Source: Acanthococcus lagerstroemiae (taxonomy: Eukaryota; Arthropoda; Insecta; Hemiptera; Eriococcidae). Taken from it: a stretch of DNA of 64,000 nucleotides. The notes beneath the pieces are model-generated. The model made no database searches. It was given only the letters and a program-made list of their open reading frames with translations, and was not told where the DNA came from. The DNA is taken from contig CM063109.1 in assembly GCA_031841125.1 (NCBI GenBank), forward strand, positions 7,974,321 through 8,038,320. The letters are read 5' to 3'. Each line of letters begins with the position of its first letter. Position 1 is the stretch's first letter. Below, one piece after another: positions 1 through 10,384 of the stretch. Made by a program: the position numbers and the translations under genes.

Positions 1-349
1 ACTCAAACTTAGGAGAGATCAGTAATAAGTACGATCATCGAGTATTCTAAAAGGGAATTAACACACTTACGCATAGTGACTTATTGCTTCTAATCTCGAA
101 ACGTGACGCCATTTGATCACTGTCAATATTCGATATATCATTATGATTATCTGTGAAATTGAAGCCTATATCGATTGCCCTATTTCGTAATGGATACCAA
201 ACGTAACAACTTACTTCAAATGCTTCATTTAGTGAGAAATGGCGTCAGAGGTTTTACTTTAGGAAGGTACAAAAAGCTGAAATTTAAGTCGACTTTTCTT
301 TAAAGGAGATCAACTGACCTAGATTTGTCACCTCTTCTTCGACTTCGAC

Positions 350-965
350 TGTTTCTCCTTAATTTATTATAAGAGGATTTGATTTTTGGTTTGAGAGAAA
401 GATTGTCGTTTTTACGTTAATGTTAGACTCAGCTTTTTATTCGCTATCACAGAATTCACTAGCCATCTTTTGCAGTTTCTGAATATCCTGTGAAATGAGG
501 ACCATATCAGTGGCGAATCGTTACAGAGTCACTTTCCATTTACTTTTATCCCTTTTCCTTCTCAGCTCATTTCCTAAAATATTTCCTCTAGTAGGCTGTT
601 GAATAGGTTGGGAGACAAAATGGATCACCTTGTTTTACCCCCTTTTGAATTTTATCTAATTTTACCCACTCCTCCGAATTATTATACATCTCCTTCGAAA
701 TATTTATAACCTTTACTGAGATTCCTCGACGATGTAGAGCTTTTTAAAGGTAAGAGAGATAGATCAAATCGAATGCTTTTCGAAAATCTATAAAACGTAA
801 GTAGATTTGAAGGGAGGTGGTATTTTTTTTCTTTTTTCTTTTTCTCAATTAGTTGGTTTATAACAAAAATTTGATCCATTATAGACCGACCTCTCCTACA
901 TCCCGTTGTGTTGTAGGTTCTTTGTTTAAAATCCAAGTAAAATCAGGTTCTTGATATTTTTAGAG
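350..965 (-). mobile_element. RTE-like LINE remnant (reverse transcriptase)
   Basis: On the minus strand, translated pieces match the RT core of the RTE-like element at 7.6-9.6 kb. Near 880 there is a GCRRGRSIMDQIFVINQLIE-like block, near 640 a GVKQGDP motif B, and near 510 a TDMVLIS block where the FADD catalytic box should be. The pieces lie in several frames with stops, and a T-rich stretch near 820-850 interrupts them. This is an old, non-functional fragment. The family call rests on motif order only, and the ends are approximate. Confidence 0.6.
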
Positions 966-1575
966 AAAATTTTCCAAATATTTGAGCTCTGAGACTGATA
1001 AGTCTGTAACTGAAGACCTGATTTACAAAGTGTCCTTAGTTCAAAATAGCAAAGTTCGAAAAATCGAAAAAACCTTCCCATTCTTTATGTGAGGTGGGTA
1101 ACATTGATTTGATGGTTTTAATGGGAAGTCGAGGATATAGCAGCCCAACTGTCGAAGTTGAAAACTGCTACCTTTCATAGTCTTTAAACTGTAGAAGTGG
1201 GGACAGTCGTGGACTGAGAACAGTTTGTGATAGGAAGACACGTGAATCGGAAGAGCTAACATATCAAATAACACTGACCCTCAAAGTGGCGTCTGTTTAA
1301 TCTCATTTCGTGGTCAGCCGGCCTGAAATTCGTTTGCTCAAAAAATTTATAATCAGCTTCGTTATAAATGCGGGTGGGTACCCCTTTGTGTCGAGCCACA
1401 ATCAGGGTAAAAATCGAATACTCTTAACAACAATCCCGTGAAACACTGTCAACGTTGACAGAAGCATCGAAATATTTATGTATCGACATAATTTTTTTCA
1501 CTTTCTTCAAGTTTTTGCATCCAAATACTTGCGAACACATGATATTAAGCCCAACTATATAAGAATTATGACAAT
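966..1575. other. Intergenic, nothing recognised
   Basis: AT-rich sequence with only short chance ORFs. It is the pre-insertion flank of the R1-clade LINE that follows. Confidence 0.5.
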
Positions 1576-1590
1576 AACTCAACGTATACA
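1576..1590. repeat. Left target-site duplication of R1-clade LINE
   Basis: The 15-mer AACTCAACGTATACA occurs here and again, exactly, at 5072-5086. The two copies bracket the GC-rich block, as expected for target-primed reverse transcription. Confidence 0.85.
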
Positions 1591-1838
1591 TGGGCCACAT
1601 CGCCCAGAAATGCGCAGCTACGGCCAGCATCAGCGATGTGTGCTACCGGTGTGGCGGGGCCGGGCACAGGATCCGGGAGTGCAGGGAGCCGCCGAAGTGT
1701 TCACGCCGTAGCCTGGTGGAAGGACGCGACTGCGCGCACGTCTTGGGTGGCCGAGGATGCCAGGATGTGAGCGCCGCCCGTGAAGGAAGAGAAGAAGGCG
1801 GAGGCCGAAGTCGGCGGTGGCCGATCCAACGCCGCTGA
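1590..1838 (+). pseudogene. LINE ORF1 3' end (gag-like, CCHC knuckles)
   Basis: The frame opens inside the zinc-knuckle region: GHIAQKC, then CYRCGGAGHRIREC, a C-x2-C-x4-H-x4-C knuckle. It continues with a Cys/His tail (CAHVLGGRGC) typical of R1-type gag ends. The apparent ATG at 1590 straddles the right edge of the target duplication, so it is a junction artefact and not a native start. The stop at 1838 overlaps the ORF2 start at 1817, a common arrangement in this clade. ORF1 proteins bind RNA and package the retrotransposon; this fragment could not. Confidence 0.7.
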
Positions 1839-4800
1839 CCAGGCCGCTTAACTTTCTTCAGGTCAACCTGAACCACAGTGCAGTCGCGCAGGATCTCCTG
1901 TGGCGCACTGTGGGAAAGAGACAGGTTGACCTGGTGATAGCCAGAGAGCCCATAGGGTCGCCGAGGCGAGAGGGTGGCACCGCGACCCCAGTGGACTTGC
2001 AGCATTGGGAGTGTGTCCAGACTGCCTAATAGCTCCAGGCGGGGTAGAGGAGGGGAAGGAGTACGTAGCTGTACAGTTGGTCGACATCGCCGTCTACAGT
2101 TGCTACTTCTGGGAACAGGACCTCGGAGGAGTTCGTGACCTACCTCGCCTGTCTGGAAGAGAGCGTCGCCAGGAGGACGTCGAGGGTGATCGTGGCCGGA
2201 GATTTCAATGCCAACTCCGAGGAATGGCACTCCGGCCGGACCGACCGCAGAGGATACGCCTTGGGGGAGCTTGCCGCCCGACTAGACCTCGTTCCGACGA
2301 ATGTGGGTGGCATTCCAACGAGGTTCCACCAGGGATGGAACTCGGTCATCGACGTGACCTGCGCGTCAACAGGACTGGTCCGCTGGATCAAGGGCTGGTC
2401 CGTGCTGGACGAGGAGTCCGGGAGCGATCACCGCTACATCGCGTTTCAGCTTGACAGGGGTCACACCGTAGTCGCTGCACCGAAGGAGAAGAAGCCGGGA
2501 AGATGGGCAATCCGGAAGCTAGACGCCGACTGGTTACAGGCGAGCTTCCTGGCTCTCACCTGGGGAAAGGGAGAGCGCGGGGCCGCAGAAAGGAGCGCCA
2601 AGGCCGCAGCCGAGGACGTCATTAGGACGGTGGTAGCGGCTTGCGATGGTGCCATGCCCCCGCGTCGGCCCGCCACGTGCGCGACCTCCAGTGTACTGGT
2701 GGACCGACGAGATTGCCGAGCTGCGGAAGGAATGTAACCGCCTCCGTCGTCGCGGCGGATAGGACGAGATGACGGAGGAACGGGTGAAGCCTCGCAGCGG
2801 TACCAGGAGGCGTGCTGAGCCCTGAAGGCAGCCATCTGGCAGAGTAAGAAGTGCTGCAGAAGGTAGTGGAAGAGCTGTTACTACCGGCATCAATGTCTGG
2901 AGAGGCCACGGAGGAGTTCTGTCCACTGAGCACCGGCGAAGTGGACAGTGCCATCGAGTGGATCCGGACGAAGAAGCGGAAGGCACCAGGGCCTGACATG
3001 ATCCCGAACGTCGTGTGGGAGTCCGTGCATCGGGTGGAGCCGTCCCTCCTGACCAACGTGTTTAACCGCGCGTTGCAGGAGGGGACATTTCCGGACCGAT
3101 GGAAGGCGGCGCGGCTTGCTCTTATCAAGAAGCCAGGGAAGCCAGACGAGCAGCCATCTCGTGGATAGGCTGGAGGCGCACCTGGAGAGGCGGAGTACGA
3201 TCTCAAACAGCCAGTACACCTTCAGGACCGGTCGTTCGACAGTAGATGCAGCACTCAGGCTGAAGGCGATGGCGGCGAAGGCGATACGCGACGGAGAGTT
3301 CTGTGCGGTGGTTAGTCTCGACATTCGCAGCGCCTTCAACTCGATACCGTACTCATGTATAGTATCGGCGTTGGAGGAGACGCGGGTGCCGGGCTACCTC
3401 GTACGGATTATCCGGAGCTATTTCTGCGGGCGTCGGATCGAGCCGGAGTCGGCGACAGGACCAGTCACGCGGGCGATGACGTGCGGCGTTCCTCAGGGGT
3501 CGGTCCTTGGACCCATCCTGTGGAACGTTGCCTTCAACGGATTGCTGCGGCTGGCGGTCCCACCAGGCGTGAAACTCATCTGTTATGCCGATGACACGCT
3601 GGTGGTATGCCAAGCCGCGACAGCAGCGGAGGTCGCGACCGAAGTAAACCGGGCGTTGGAGTTGCTAACCGGATGGATCGAGTCGGCGAGCTTGTGCTTG
3701 GCGGTGCAGAAGACGGAAGCAGTTCTGTTCACGACGCGCCGCAAGTACGACCAACCAACGTTCGTGCTGAAATGAGAGAGGATCGCGCCATGTCCAGCGC
3801 TGAAGTACCTGGGGCTGTGGTTCGACGGGAAGCTGTCGTTCCGCGAGCACTTCCGGAGAGCGGCGGCGAAGGCAGACCGGGTTGCCGGGCAGCTGTCGCA
3901 TCTGATGGCGAACCTGGGCGGCCCGAGGGAGCAGAAGCGGAGACTGTACGCGAACGTTGTGTTGTCGGTCCTGATGTACGGAGCACCGGTATTCGCGGAC
4001 GCCGTCCTGATCCCGTACCGGAGAGTGGAGCTGGAGAAGGTGCAGCGGAGAGTCGCGTTGAGGTGCGTCAGCGCGTATCGCACCGTGTCATCGGAGGCGG
4101 TAGGCGTGCTGGCGCGCCTTCCACCCATCGAGCTGAAGGTCGACGAGTTGGCGCAGTCCTACAAGGCGCCGAAGAAGGCGAGGACGTGGCAGGAGGCACG
4201 CTGGGTGAAGCGTGACATACAGCTGTCCACGCTTCAGCGATGGAAGGAGAGGCTCACCCAGTCTTCGAAAGGCGAGTGGACCCGGGAGCTGATCGGTGAG
4301 CTCGACCTGTGGACAGGTAGGATGCACGGGAGCCTGAACTTCCACCTGACCCAGGTCTTGAGCGGGCACGGTTGTTTCAGCTCGTACCTGCACCGGATGG
4401 GTTTGGCAGCAAGCGCCGAGTGCACCCATTGCACAAGCGGAGAGGAAAACATGCCGTGACATACGCTGTTCGAGTGCGACGCCTGGGAGGAGGAGAGGCG
4501 CGGGGCGGTCACGATTGATCCCGGAGACGGCGTGATCGACTGTCTTGCGCCGGACACCCTGGTCCCGGAGCTGTTGAGGAACCGAAGCGGTTGGAACCGG
4601 GTGTCGGATTACGTTTCGGCCATCATGCGATGGAAGATGGAGGCAGAGTGGTCGTGACAGAGGACGTAAGGAGGAGAATCTGAAGTTGTTGTGCTACTGC
4701 GGCGGCGGATACCACTCAGCGAAGCTCGCCCGTAGCACCAGGGCTGGAGCAGAGCTCGCCCGCAGTGCAAGGGCTGGAGCTTCAATCGGATGAGTCTCAC

Positions 4801-5071
4801 ACGATGAGTGAGTGAAGAGGAAGAGGCAGCGCGTCCGGCTGCGGGGGACCTGAAATTTCCAGGCGAGCGCTCTGGGAGCGCGGACCTCGGTCAGTTGGGA
4901 ACCCCGTGGTGGCCCTGGCAGGACGTGCGCACTTTTCCGGCCAGGAGAAATGGGGGCTCAGGCCCGGCCTCAAAGCTTTCCCCTCGGTACTGGGGTAGTT
5001 TCCAGTGCCGGGGGTGCGGTGTCTCAGGGGCCACTTTGACATGCGTGCATCGCCATACGTCCCACCACACC
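1591..5071 (+). mobile_element. R1-clade non-LTR retrotransposon, 5'-truncated
   Basis: A sharply GC-rich block of about 3.5 kb sits in AT-rich DNA, bounded by a perfect 15-bp target duplication. In order it holds the end of a gag-like ORF1 with CCHC zinc knuckles, then ORF2 with an APE-type endonuclease, a reverse transcriptase with YADD, a C-terminal Cys/His finger, and about 400 bp of 3' UTR (4658-5071). The overlapping ORF1/ORF2 junction, the YADD box and the terminal finger are the R1-clade layout. R1 elements classically insert into 28S rDNA, but no rDNA is visible here. The 5' end is missing most of ORF1, the usual dead-on-arrival truncation. Base composition and codon use differ clearly from the neighbouring genes. 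The exact R1 subfamily cannot be given. Confidence 0.85.
1817..4657 (+). pseudogene. LINE ORF2 (APE endonuclease-RT), broken
   Basis: Starts at ATG 1817 (MADPTPLTRPLNFLQVNLNH, the first endonuclease strand). The endonuclease continues in another frame at about 2135-2737 with VAGDFNANSEEW and SGSDHRYI, the AGDFN and SDH catalytic motifs. RT segments follow in further frames: KAPGPD near 2980, VSLDIRSAFNS (motif A) near 3320, CGVPQGSVLGPILWN (motif B) near 3485 and CYADD (motif C) near 3590. KYLGLWFDGK follows near 3805, and the C-terminal finger CTHC...HTLFEC near 4420-4475 is cut by one in-frame TGA at 4457. At least four frame breaks separate domains whose motifs remain well preserved. Dead copy; family call firm. 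Confidence 0.8.
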
Positions 5072-5086
5072 AACTCAACGTATACA
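5072..5086. repeat. Right target-site duplication of R1-clade LINE
   Basis: Exact second copy of the 15-mer at 1576-1590. It follows the LINE 3' UTR directly, and no poly(A) tail is visible before it. Confidence 0.85.
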
Positions 5087-6976
5087 AAAATTATTCAGCC
5101 TAAACAATTTGTCGAGTCGACTTGTCAGTGCAGATATTAACGGTACAATTGGGTTTATTTCGGTATACACTGATACTACAATGTTTATATAATAATATCA
5201 ATACATGTAAATACTTATTGACTAAAATGTCAACTGCATTTTATTTCCGCTGAACACATGTTCATCATTTTGTTTATGGAAATGTTTATCCTACACAGTT
5301 GACAGTAAATAGAACATCGATATTAATTTGTGTGTTCATTGCACATGAGAATGTGCACTAAAAATGCCCTGGATTTCAATACTGACATTTGAGTCGATAT
5401 TTCCATACGCACGTGTTTCACGGGAAGGCATCCTATACCCCTACCGCTGCGGCCCTGCTTCAATTTGGCATTTTCTATGAGAATAATCTGCCTACGAACT
5501 GAGAGTTCGTATCCAGCTAGGTACATATCCACTACCATACATCCTCCAAAATCGCGATTACATCACGTTTCGCCCACTGCTCAATGAATGGTTTCAACCT
5601 ACTTTGTGTGTCGATCTATCGTTCTATGTACGAGTATGCTCAAACATGTAGCTAATTCTATCGGTACCAAAAAACTCATCCGCCTTTCTTACGTAAAACC
5701 GGTGCGTACTTCAATCGAAGCTGATAATTACTTTTCCATCTCACCCTGTCCTCGTCTACATGTACTTTTTACCGCATCGCTCATGTGTAAAATTAGTGAA
5801 CACAATCACGTGTAACACTGTGTACAGATGCAAGGATTAACAAAACACAACAAAACAGTTCGACTAAACACTGTAACGAATTCGTCTCTATGTAATTACA
5901 TGTATAAACTCTTACCGCACATCATCCAGATTATATAAAAGCAGTCACGAGTATATTTCTGTATTCAAATAAAGCGCCAATAAATCACTGTGCAGCTAGC
6001 TCATGCATAAAATGCAGCATGTATTGCGCCGATTATACACAGATGCAATTATTATAGTGTTTGAGGTGACCGAGTCTATATCTAAGTTACACTGTAGTAG
6101 GAAACACTAACAGCCGCATAGGTAAATTTACCGGTAAAATTTATAGGTAACACTACACGACAGCACAAAAAAACAATTGGATGAGATTACATGAGTTTAG
6201 CTACGTATTTGAATCTTAAACACACGATGGAGTTGACCATTTTTCTCGAGAAGGAACCTCCAGTTTTCCATACTCAAAATTTTATCAAAATTGTCACTTT
6301 TTATTCCTTTTTGTTGTCCACAAATGAGGAGTTATCTGTCAAAAGGGCCCCTGTCAGTGATTTTGGGTTTGAGAAAAACAACTTCAAAGTTTTCAAGCTG
6401 AAATACTCCTTTCAGACTGATTTAATTGAAAAATATGTCATTATAAAAAATGTTCACTCTGTGATTTCATTAATAGAAATGACCAGAAACGAACGCGGAC
6501 GAATTAAGAAAGAAAGAGGAGGACAAGGGCCCTTTTAAGATCCATATGGGAAAATTGATGTGGTGGGACATATTATGGTTATCAGTAGTTGTTTTCCCAT
6601 AATATCGGTGAATTTCATGTATTACTCTTCTATTTTCCTTGTTTCCATACATTTATACAACTTATGGAACAAAATACATAATAAATTCCTAACTCGCTGT
6701 ATGATGAGTTATTATGTTGTATATCCTCGTGATTGAAGCTAATATAGTAGTGAAGATGTCTCTCCATGCCAATAGGGCAACCGAAATGTGTAATTTCTGA
6801 GGCATATTATCGTGAAATGAGTTACTCGCTTTTCACCCTTTGATATAATGTAATGTATGCTTGGTTTTGTTGACTGCATGATAGGTTTGTACACATCTCA
6901 GCATAGAATCGATGTTCATTCAATGCGTTTGTAATCTTTTATTGGCACCAATTTCACTGAATATCGTCTTAGAGAA
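5087..6976. other. Intergenic, no gene recognised
   Basis: AT-rich. The 115-codon open frame at 6191-6538 (+) has no recognisable domain. Part of it (about 6324-6350) recurs inverted at about 9709-9735 on the far side of the RTE copy, which points to repeat rather than gene. A small AT-rich stretch at 6120-6150 repeats the motif GGTAAA/ACCGGT. Confidence 0.4.
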
Positions 6977-7147
6977 TATATTTCCAGTGGTGTAGTGGCA
7001 AATTTTCCAGTGTGGGAACGCTAAATATATTTGACAAATTATAAGGAAAGTCCGAAAGTCGTATTTATATGATTTTCTATCTGTGGAAAACCAGTGTGGG
7101 AACGCCATTCCCGCTCTACTACAGGACTACACACCACTGTACATTTC
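6977..7147. mobile_element. hAT-type MITE with near-perfect 8-bp TSD
   Basis: The 155-bp element at 6985-7139 begins CAGTGGTGTAGT and ends ACTACACACCACTG, a short terminal inverted repeat of the CAGTGGTG class seen in hAT transposons. It is flanked by TATATTTC (6977-6984) and TACATTTC (7140-7147), an 8-bp duplication with one mismatch. There is no coding capacity. The motif CCAGTGTGGGAACGC occurs twice inside (near 7010 and 7091). Confidence 0.7.
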
Positions 7148-7574
7148 TCTTGAGAATATCATGCGTCAGTACATACATATAGAGCGGGTTTCAGTTTATC
7201 AACTTTAACACAGAGGAACACAACACAATAACAGTTTCGAAGATGTTGCTGTTCTACTATCGTAAACACTGGAACTTGTACTTGGCACCGCCATCTCACA
7301 CTGTCACATCTGCAAATCGAAATTTTCCCTTGATGTCTGTTAAATTTTCCTACTTAACCATGTTTCTCTGTCAGAACCTCAGAACACTCCAAGTTGCCAC
7401 TTGCCACTTCACTTGAGAGCGATCTCAGAATGAAAGGCGCTTTTGTTGTTCGACTGATATTGATAAGAGGTAAAGCGACTGTATACAATGTAAACGGCTA
7501 CAAGAGAGTGAGGTATTTAAGACAGCAAGGTACGGTGAATTCGTTGATTTTGGCAAAATTTTCAACTGGTTTCT
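7148..7574. other. Intergenic, nothing recognised
   Basis: Short stretch between the hAT MITE and the RTE-like LINE; only chance ORFs. Confidence 0.4.
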
Positions 7575-9675
7575 AAAGAGTAGGACACGCAGTGCTGGAA
7601 GAGGTAACTTCAGAGGTGGGAGTGGCAAGAATAAGACCAACAACAGACGATAAGTTAAGCGAAAAAACCAAGGCACTTATAAAAGAAAGAACGGCTTTAA
7701 AACCAAAACGTATATTGTCACAACCAGAAAAAATTATGGTGGTCGAACTAAACAAAATTATCAAAAGAGAAATCAAAAACGATATACAAAAATTTGAATC
7801 GGAAATTGTCAAGGAGATAGTGGAGGAATCCTGGTCGACAAAAAAAGTCAAAAAAACCCTACAAAAAGGCCAACAACTGTTTCCATATATTAATGCAATT
7901 GACGGTAAAGGAAAGGTTTATGATCGCAAGGGTATCATAAATGAGGCTACAAAATTTTACAAGAATTTATATAGGAATCCACATGCAGAAGCAAGTGGCA
8001 GGGGGCTGGAGGGGATACAGGAACAAGAGTCGTTGGAAAACAACTGGAAAGACTTCCCCAAAATCATGCGAGAAGAGGTTACAAAAGAGTTAAAGAGTCT
8101 AAAAGGGGGAAGGGTTGCAGGTCCGGATAAAATTGAAAATGCGGTATTGAAACTATTAGCAGAGGCTTTAGCACCCCACCTCGCTACAATCTTTAATAAA
8201 ATATTGGAAAAACGCACTACCCCAGATCAATGGCACGACTCGGAAGTTATTTTACTCTATAAAAAAGGGAACAGGGGGGAACTCAATAATTACCGACCGA
8301 TAAGCCTGATCTCAAATTTGAGTAAAGTCTTCTTAAAAATAGTAAAAAACAGAATTTACAACACGTTGGATATGAATCAACCCCATGAACAAGTAGGCTT
8401 TAGACAGGGCTACTCCACCATCGATCACATCTTAGCCTTAAATTTGTTAATAGAAAAAACAAGAGAGTACAATATGGACCTTCACCTCCTCTTTATTGAT
8501 TACAACAAAGCGTTTGACTCGGTCCGCCAGGACGAGGTCTGGAGGGCGTTAAAAACACAAGGTGTAGGACCAACAATCCTGGAAACTCTGAAATATCTAT
8601 ACTACAACTCAAAGGCATATATAAAGTTAGACATTCCAGGAGAGAAATTTAGGTTGGGAAAAGGCGTGAAACAAGGGGACCCTCTCTCCCCCAATCTATT
8701 TAACAGCGTTCTAGAGATGGTCTTCAGAAACTTGAAGTGGGAAGAAAAAGGCATAAAGATCGACGGCAAAAGGCTGAACAATTTGCGTTTTGCTGACGAC
8801 ATTGTACTAATCAGCTCCAATATCCAGGAACTGAAGACAATGGCCGAGGAGTTGTGTCTGGAAAGTGAGAAAGTAGGTCTTACCATCAGCTTGTCCAAAA
8901 CAAAAGTAATGTCGAATTTGGAAGTGAGAGATTTCACACTCTCTAACAAAATCATAGAAAAAGTTGACGAATACAAATACCTCGGCCAGTTAGTTTCACT
9001 GCAGGATAGAACGAAAAAGGAAATTAGTAGTAGAATCGCAGGAGCATGGAAAAAATTCTGGGAACACAAAATTATTTTAAAAAGCAAAATGTCCTTGCCC
9101 ACAAAAATAAAAATTCTTAATTCATGCGTTCTACCCTCGCTGACGTATGGGGCGCAGACCTGGGCAATGACAGGAACACAAACTAAGAGACTCGAGACTA
9201 CCCATAACCGAATGCTTAGAAGCATCCTGGAGATTAAATTGAAAGATAAAGTGCACATTTCGGAAATAAAGACTAAAACTAAATCGGGGAATATCGGCAC
9301 CTTTACCAACAAACTGAAGTTTGGTTACGCGGGTCACATGTCTAGAGGGAAGGACAAATGGAACAAAATTATTGAAGAATGGACCCCTCGAGACCAGAAA
9401 AGGAAAAAGGGTCGCCCTCCGGTAAGATGGAGAGACAATCTAGTTAAGAACTTTGGGTTACTATGGAAAAGGCAAGCGGAAGACAGGACAATATGGAGGC
9501 GTACGGTGGATGCCTATGCCCGGAGATGGGCGGGCGGTACAGGGCGAGGTTGACCCACTCAACACCCGACAGTTGGGGTAGGCTCACAAATGTCATTATA
9601 AAGTTATAAGTCGACATGTAAATAGATTTGTAAACCTCGCTGCAGCCGCCAAGGCAAAAAATTAAATAAAATAAA
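7575..9675 (+). mobile_element. RTE-like LINE, 5'-truncated, RT frame open
   Basis: The element starts just before the linker between endonuclease and reverse transcriptase, so the APE domain is absent. It ends with a short 3' UTR and an A/T microsatellite tail (AAATAAAATAAAAT, about 9661-9676), the tail type of RTE elements. No clear target duplication was found by eye. The single long frame contrasts with all other LINE copies in this window. Confidence 0.75.
7592..9553 (+). CDS. Reverse transcriptase ORF of RTE-like LINE
   Basis: A 653-codon open frame, not opened by a normal ATG context and lacking the endonuclease. Residues about 1-125 are the basic linker. RT motifs follow: VAGPDKIENAVL near 175, YRPISLISNLSK near 235, AGFRQG-like VGFRQGYSTIDH near 270, FIDYNKAFDSV (motif A) near 300, KGVKQGDPLSPNLFN (motif B) near 365 and LRFADDIVLISS (motif C, FADD) near 400. 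The C-terminus has GRPPVRWRDN and WRRTVDAYARRWA, the thumb/tail signature shared with the other RTE-like pieces here. All catalytic Asp residues look intact. The frame may still encode an active RT, but with no endonuclease the copy should not be autonomous. Confidence 0.8.
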   Translation: MLEEVTSEVGVARIRPTTDDKLSEKTKALIKERTALKPKRILSQPEKIMVVELNKIIKREIKNDIQKFESEIVKEIVEESWSTKKVKKTLQKGQQLFPYINAIDGKGKVYDRKGIINEATKFYKNLYRNPHAEASGRGLEGIQEQESLENNWKDFPKIMREEVTKELKSLKGGRVAGPDKIENAVLKLLAEALAPHLATIFNKILEKRTTPDQWHDSEVILLYKKGNRGELNNYRPISLISNLSKVFLKIVKNRIYNTLDMNQPHEQVGFRQGYSTIDHILALNLLIEKTREYNMDLHLLFIDYNKAFDSVRQDEVWRALKTQGVGPTILETLKYLYYNSKAYIKLDIPGEKFRLGKGVKQGDPLSPNLFNSVLEMVFRNLKWEEKGIKIDGKRLNNLRFADDIVLISSNIQELKTMAEELCLESEKVGLTISLSKTKVMSNLEVRDFTLSNKIIEKVDEYKYLGQLVSLQDRTKKEISSRIAGAWKKFWEHKIILKSKMSLPTKIKILNSCVLPSLTYGAQTWAMTGTQTKRLETTHNRMLRSILEIKLKDKVHISEIKTKTKSGNIGTFTNKLKFGYAGHMSRGKDKWNKIIEEWTPRDQKRKKGRPPVRWRDNLVKNFGLLWKRQAEDRTIWRRTVDAYARRWAGGTGRG

Positions 9676-10384
9676 ATATCCGCAAAAAAGGGCACCTATT
9701 CGTCAGGGACTCTTTTGACAGATAACTCCTCAAACAGCTACGCTGAGATACTGACAGAGGCGAAAATACAGGAGGATGTGGGGGGGGGGGTTGAAACACC
9801 CCCCAATAATTTGGCAGTCGGCAAATTTTGAAACTGTTCATTTGAATTTTTTATTTTTTACGAAATTTGTTTGTTTATATTTTTTCAATTAAAAAATATC
9901 GGGAAATTTTTAATTTTTAAAAAATTTTGTCGGCGAATTTTTAGTATTCAAAAAATATTTATTGGCAAATTTTTCTCCTCTACCTCCCCAAACTAAAAGT
10001 CAAATTTCGTTTCTAAAAATGGAGTACCCTGGACTTCTGTAAGAGACTAGTCAGTTAAAAGCTGAAGGTTTCAAGCTGAGTATCGAACGTTATCTGAAAG
10101 GTTGAGACAAAGCTGAAATGTGGAAGACACTTCGAAAATCTGAAAGTCGATAGCAAACGTGGAATTTCGAATTTCAATGACTATTTAGTTTTTACTAGAT
10201 TCTCTGTTTAACCTAGAGCCTGAAATTTGAGAAAGTTGAACACAGGGGCGGATGGGCGATAAAATTATTACCGGGCATTTGGAGTGGTGCGGCGCGGTAA
10301 GAGTTACGTCTGCCCTCGCCCCAATACACACATGTAAATTAAATTGACTTTTTAAATAAAATGTATTTATAACTAAGAACACCA
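9676..10384. other. AT-rich intergenic with G/C-run foldback
   Basis: Holds a GGGGGGGGGG/CCCCCC pair around 9779-9806 that can fold, then strongly AT-rich DNA. About 9709-9735 is an inverted copy of 6324-6350. No gene seen. Confidence 0.4.

Noticed and set aside
1643..2230. 195-codon minus-strand ORF and other long ORFs opposite the R1 LINE
   Set aside because: They are shadows of a GC-rich coding block on the plus strand and have no domain of their own.
6191..6538. 115-codon ORF as a gene
   Set aside because: There is no recognisable domain, and part of it recurs as a non-coding inverted repeat at 9.7 kb.
8602..9312. 236-codon minus-strand ORF
   Set aside because: It is antisense to the intact reverse-transcriptase frame.
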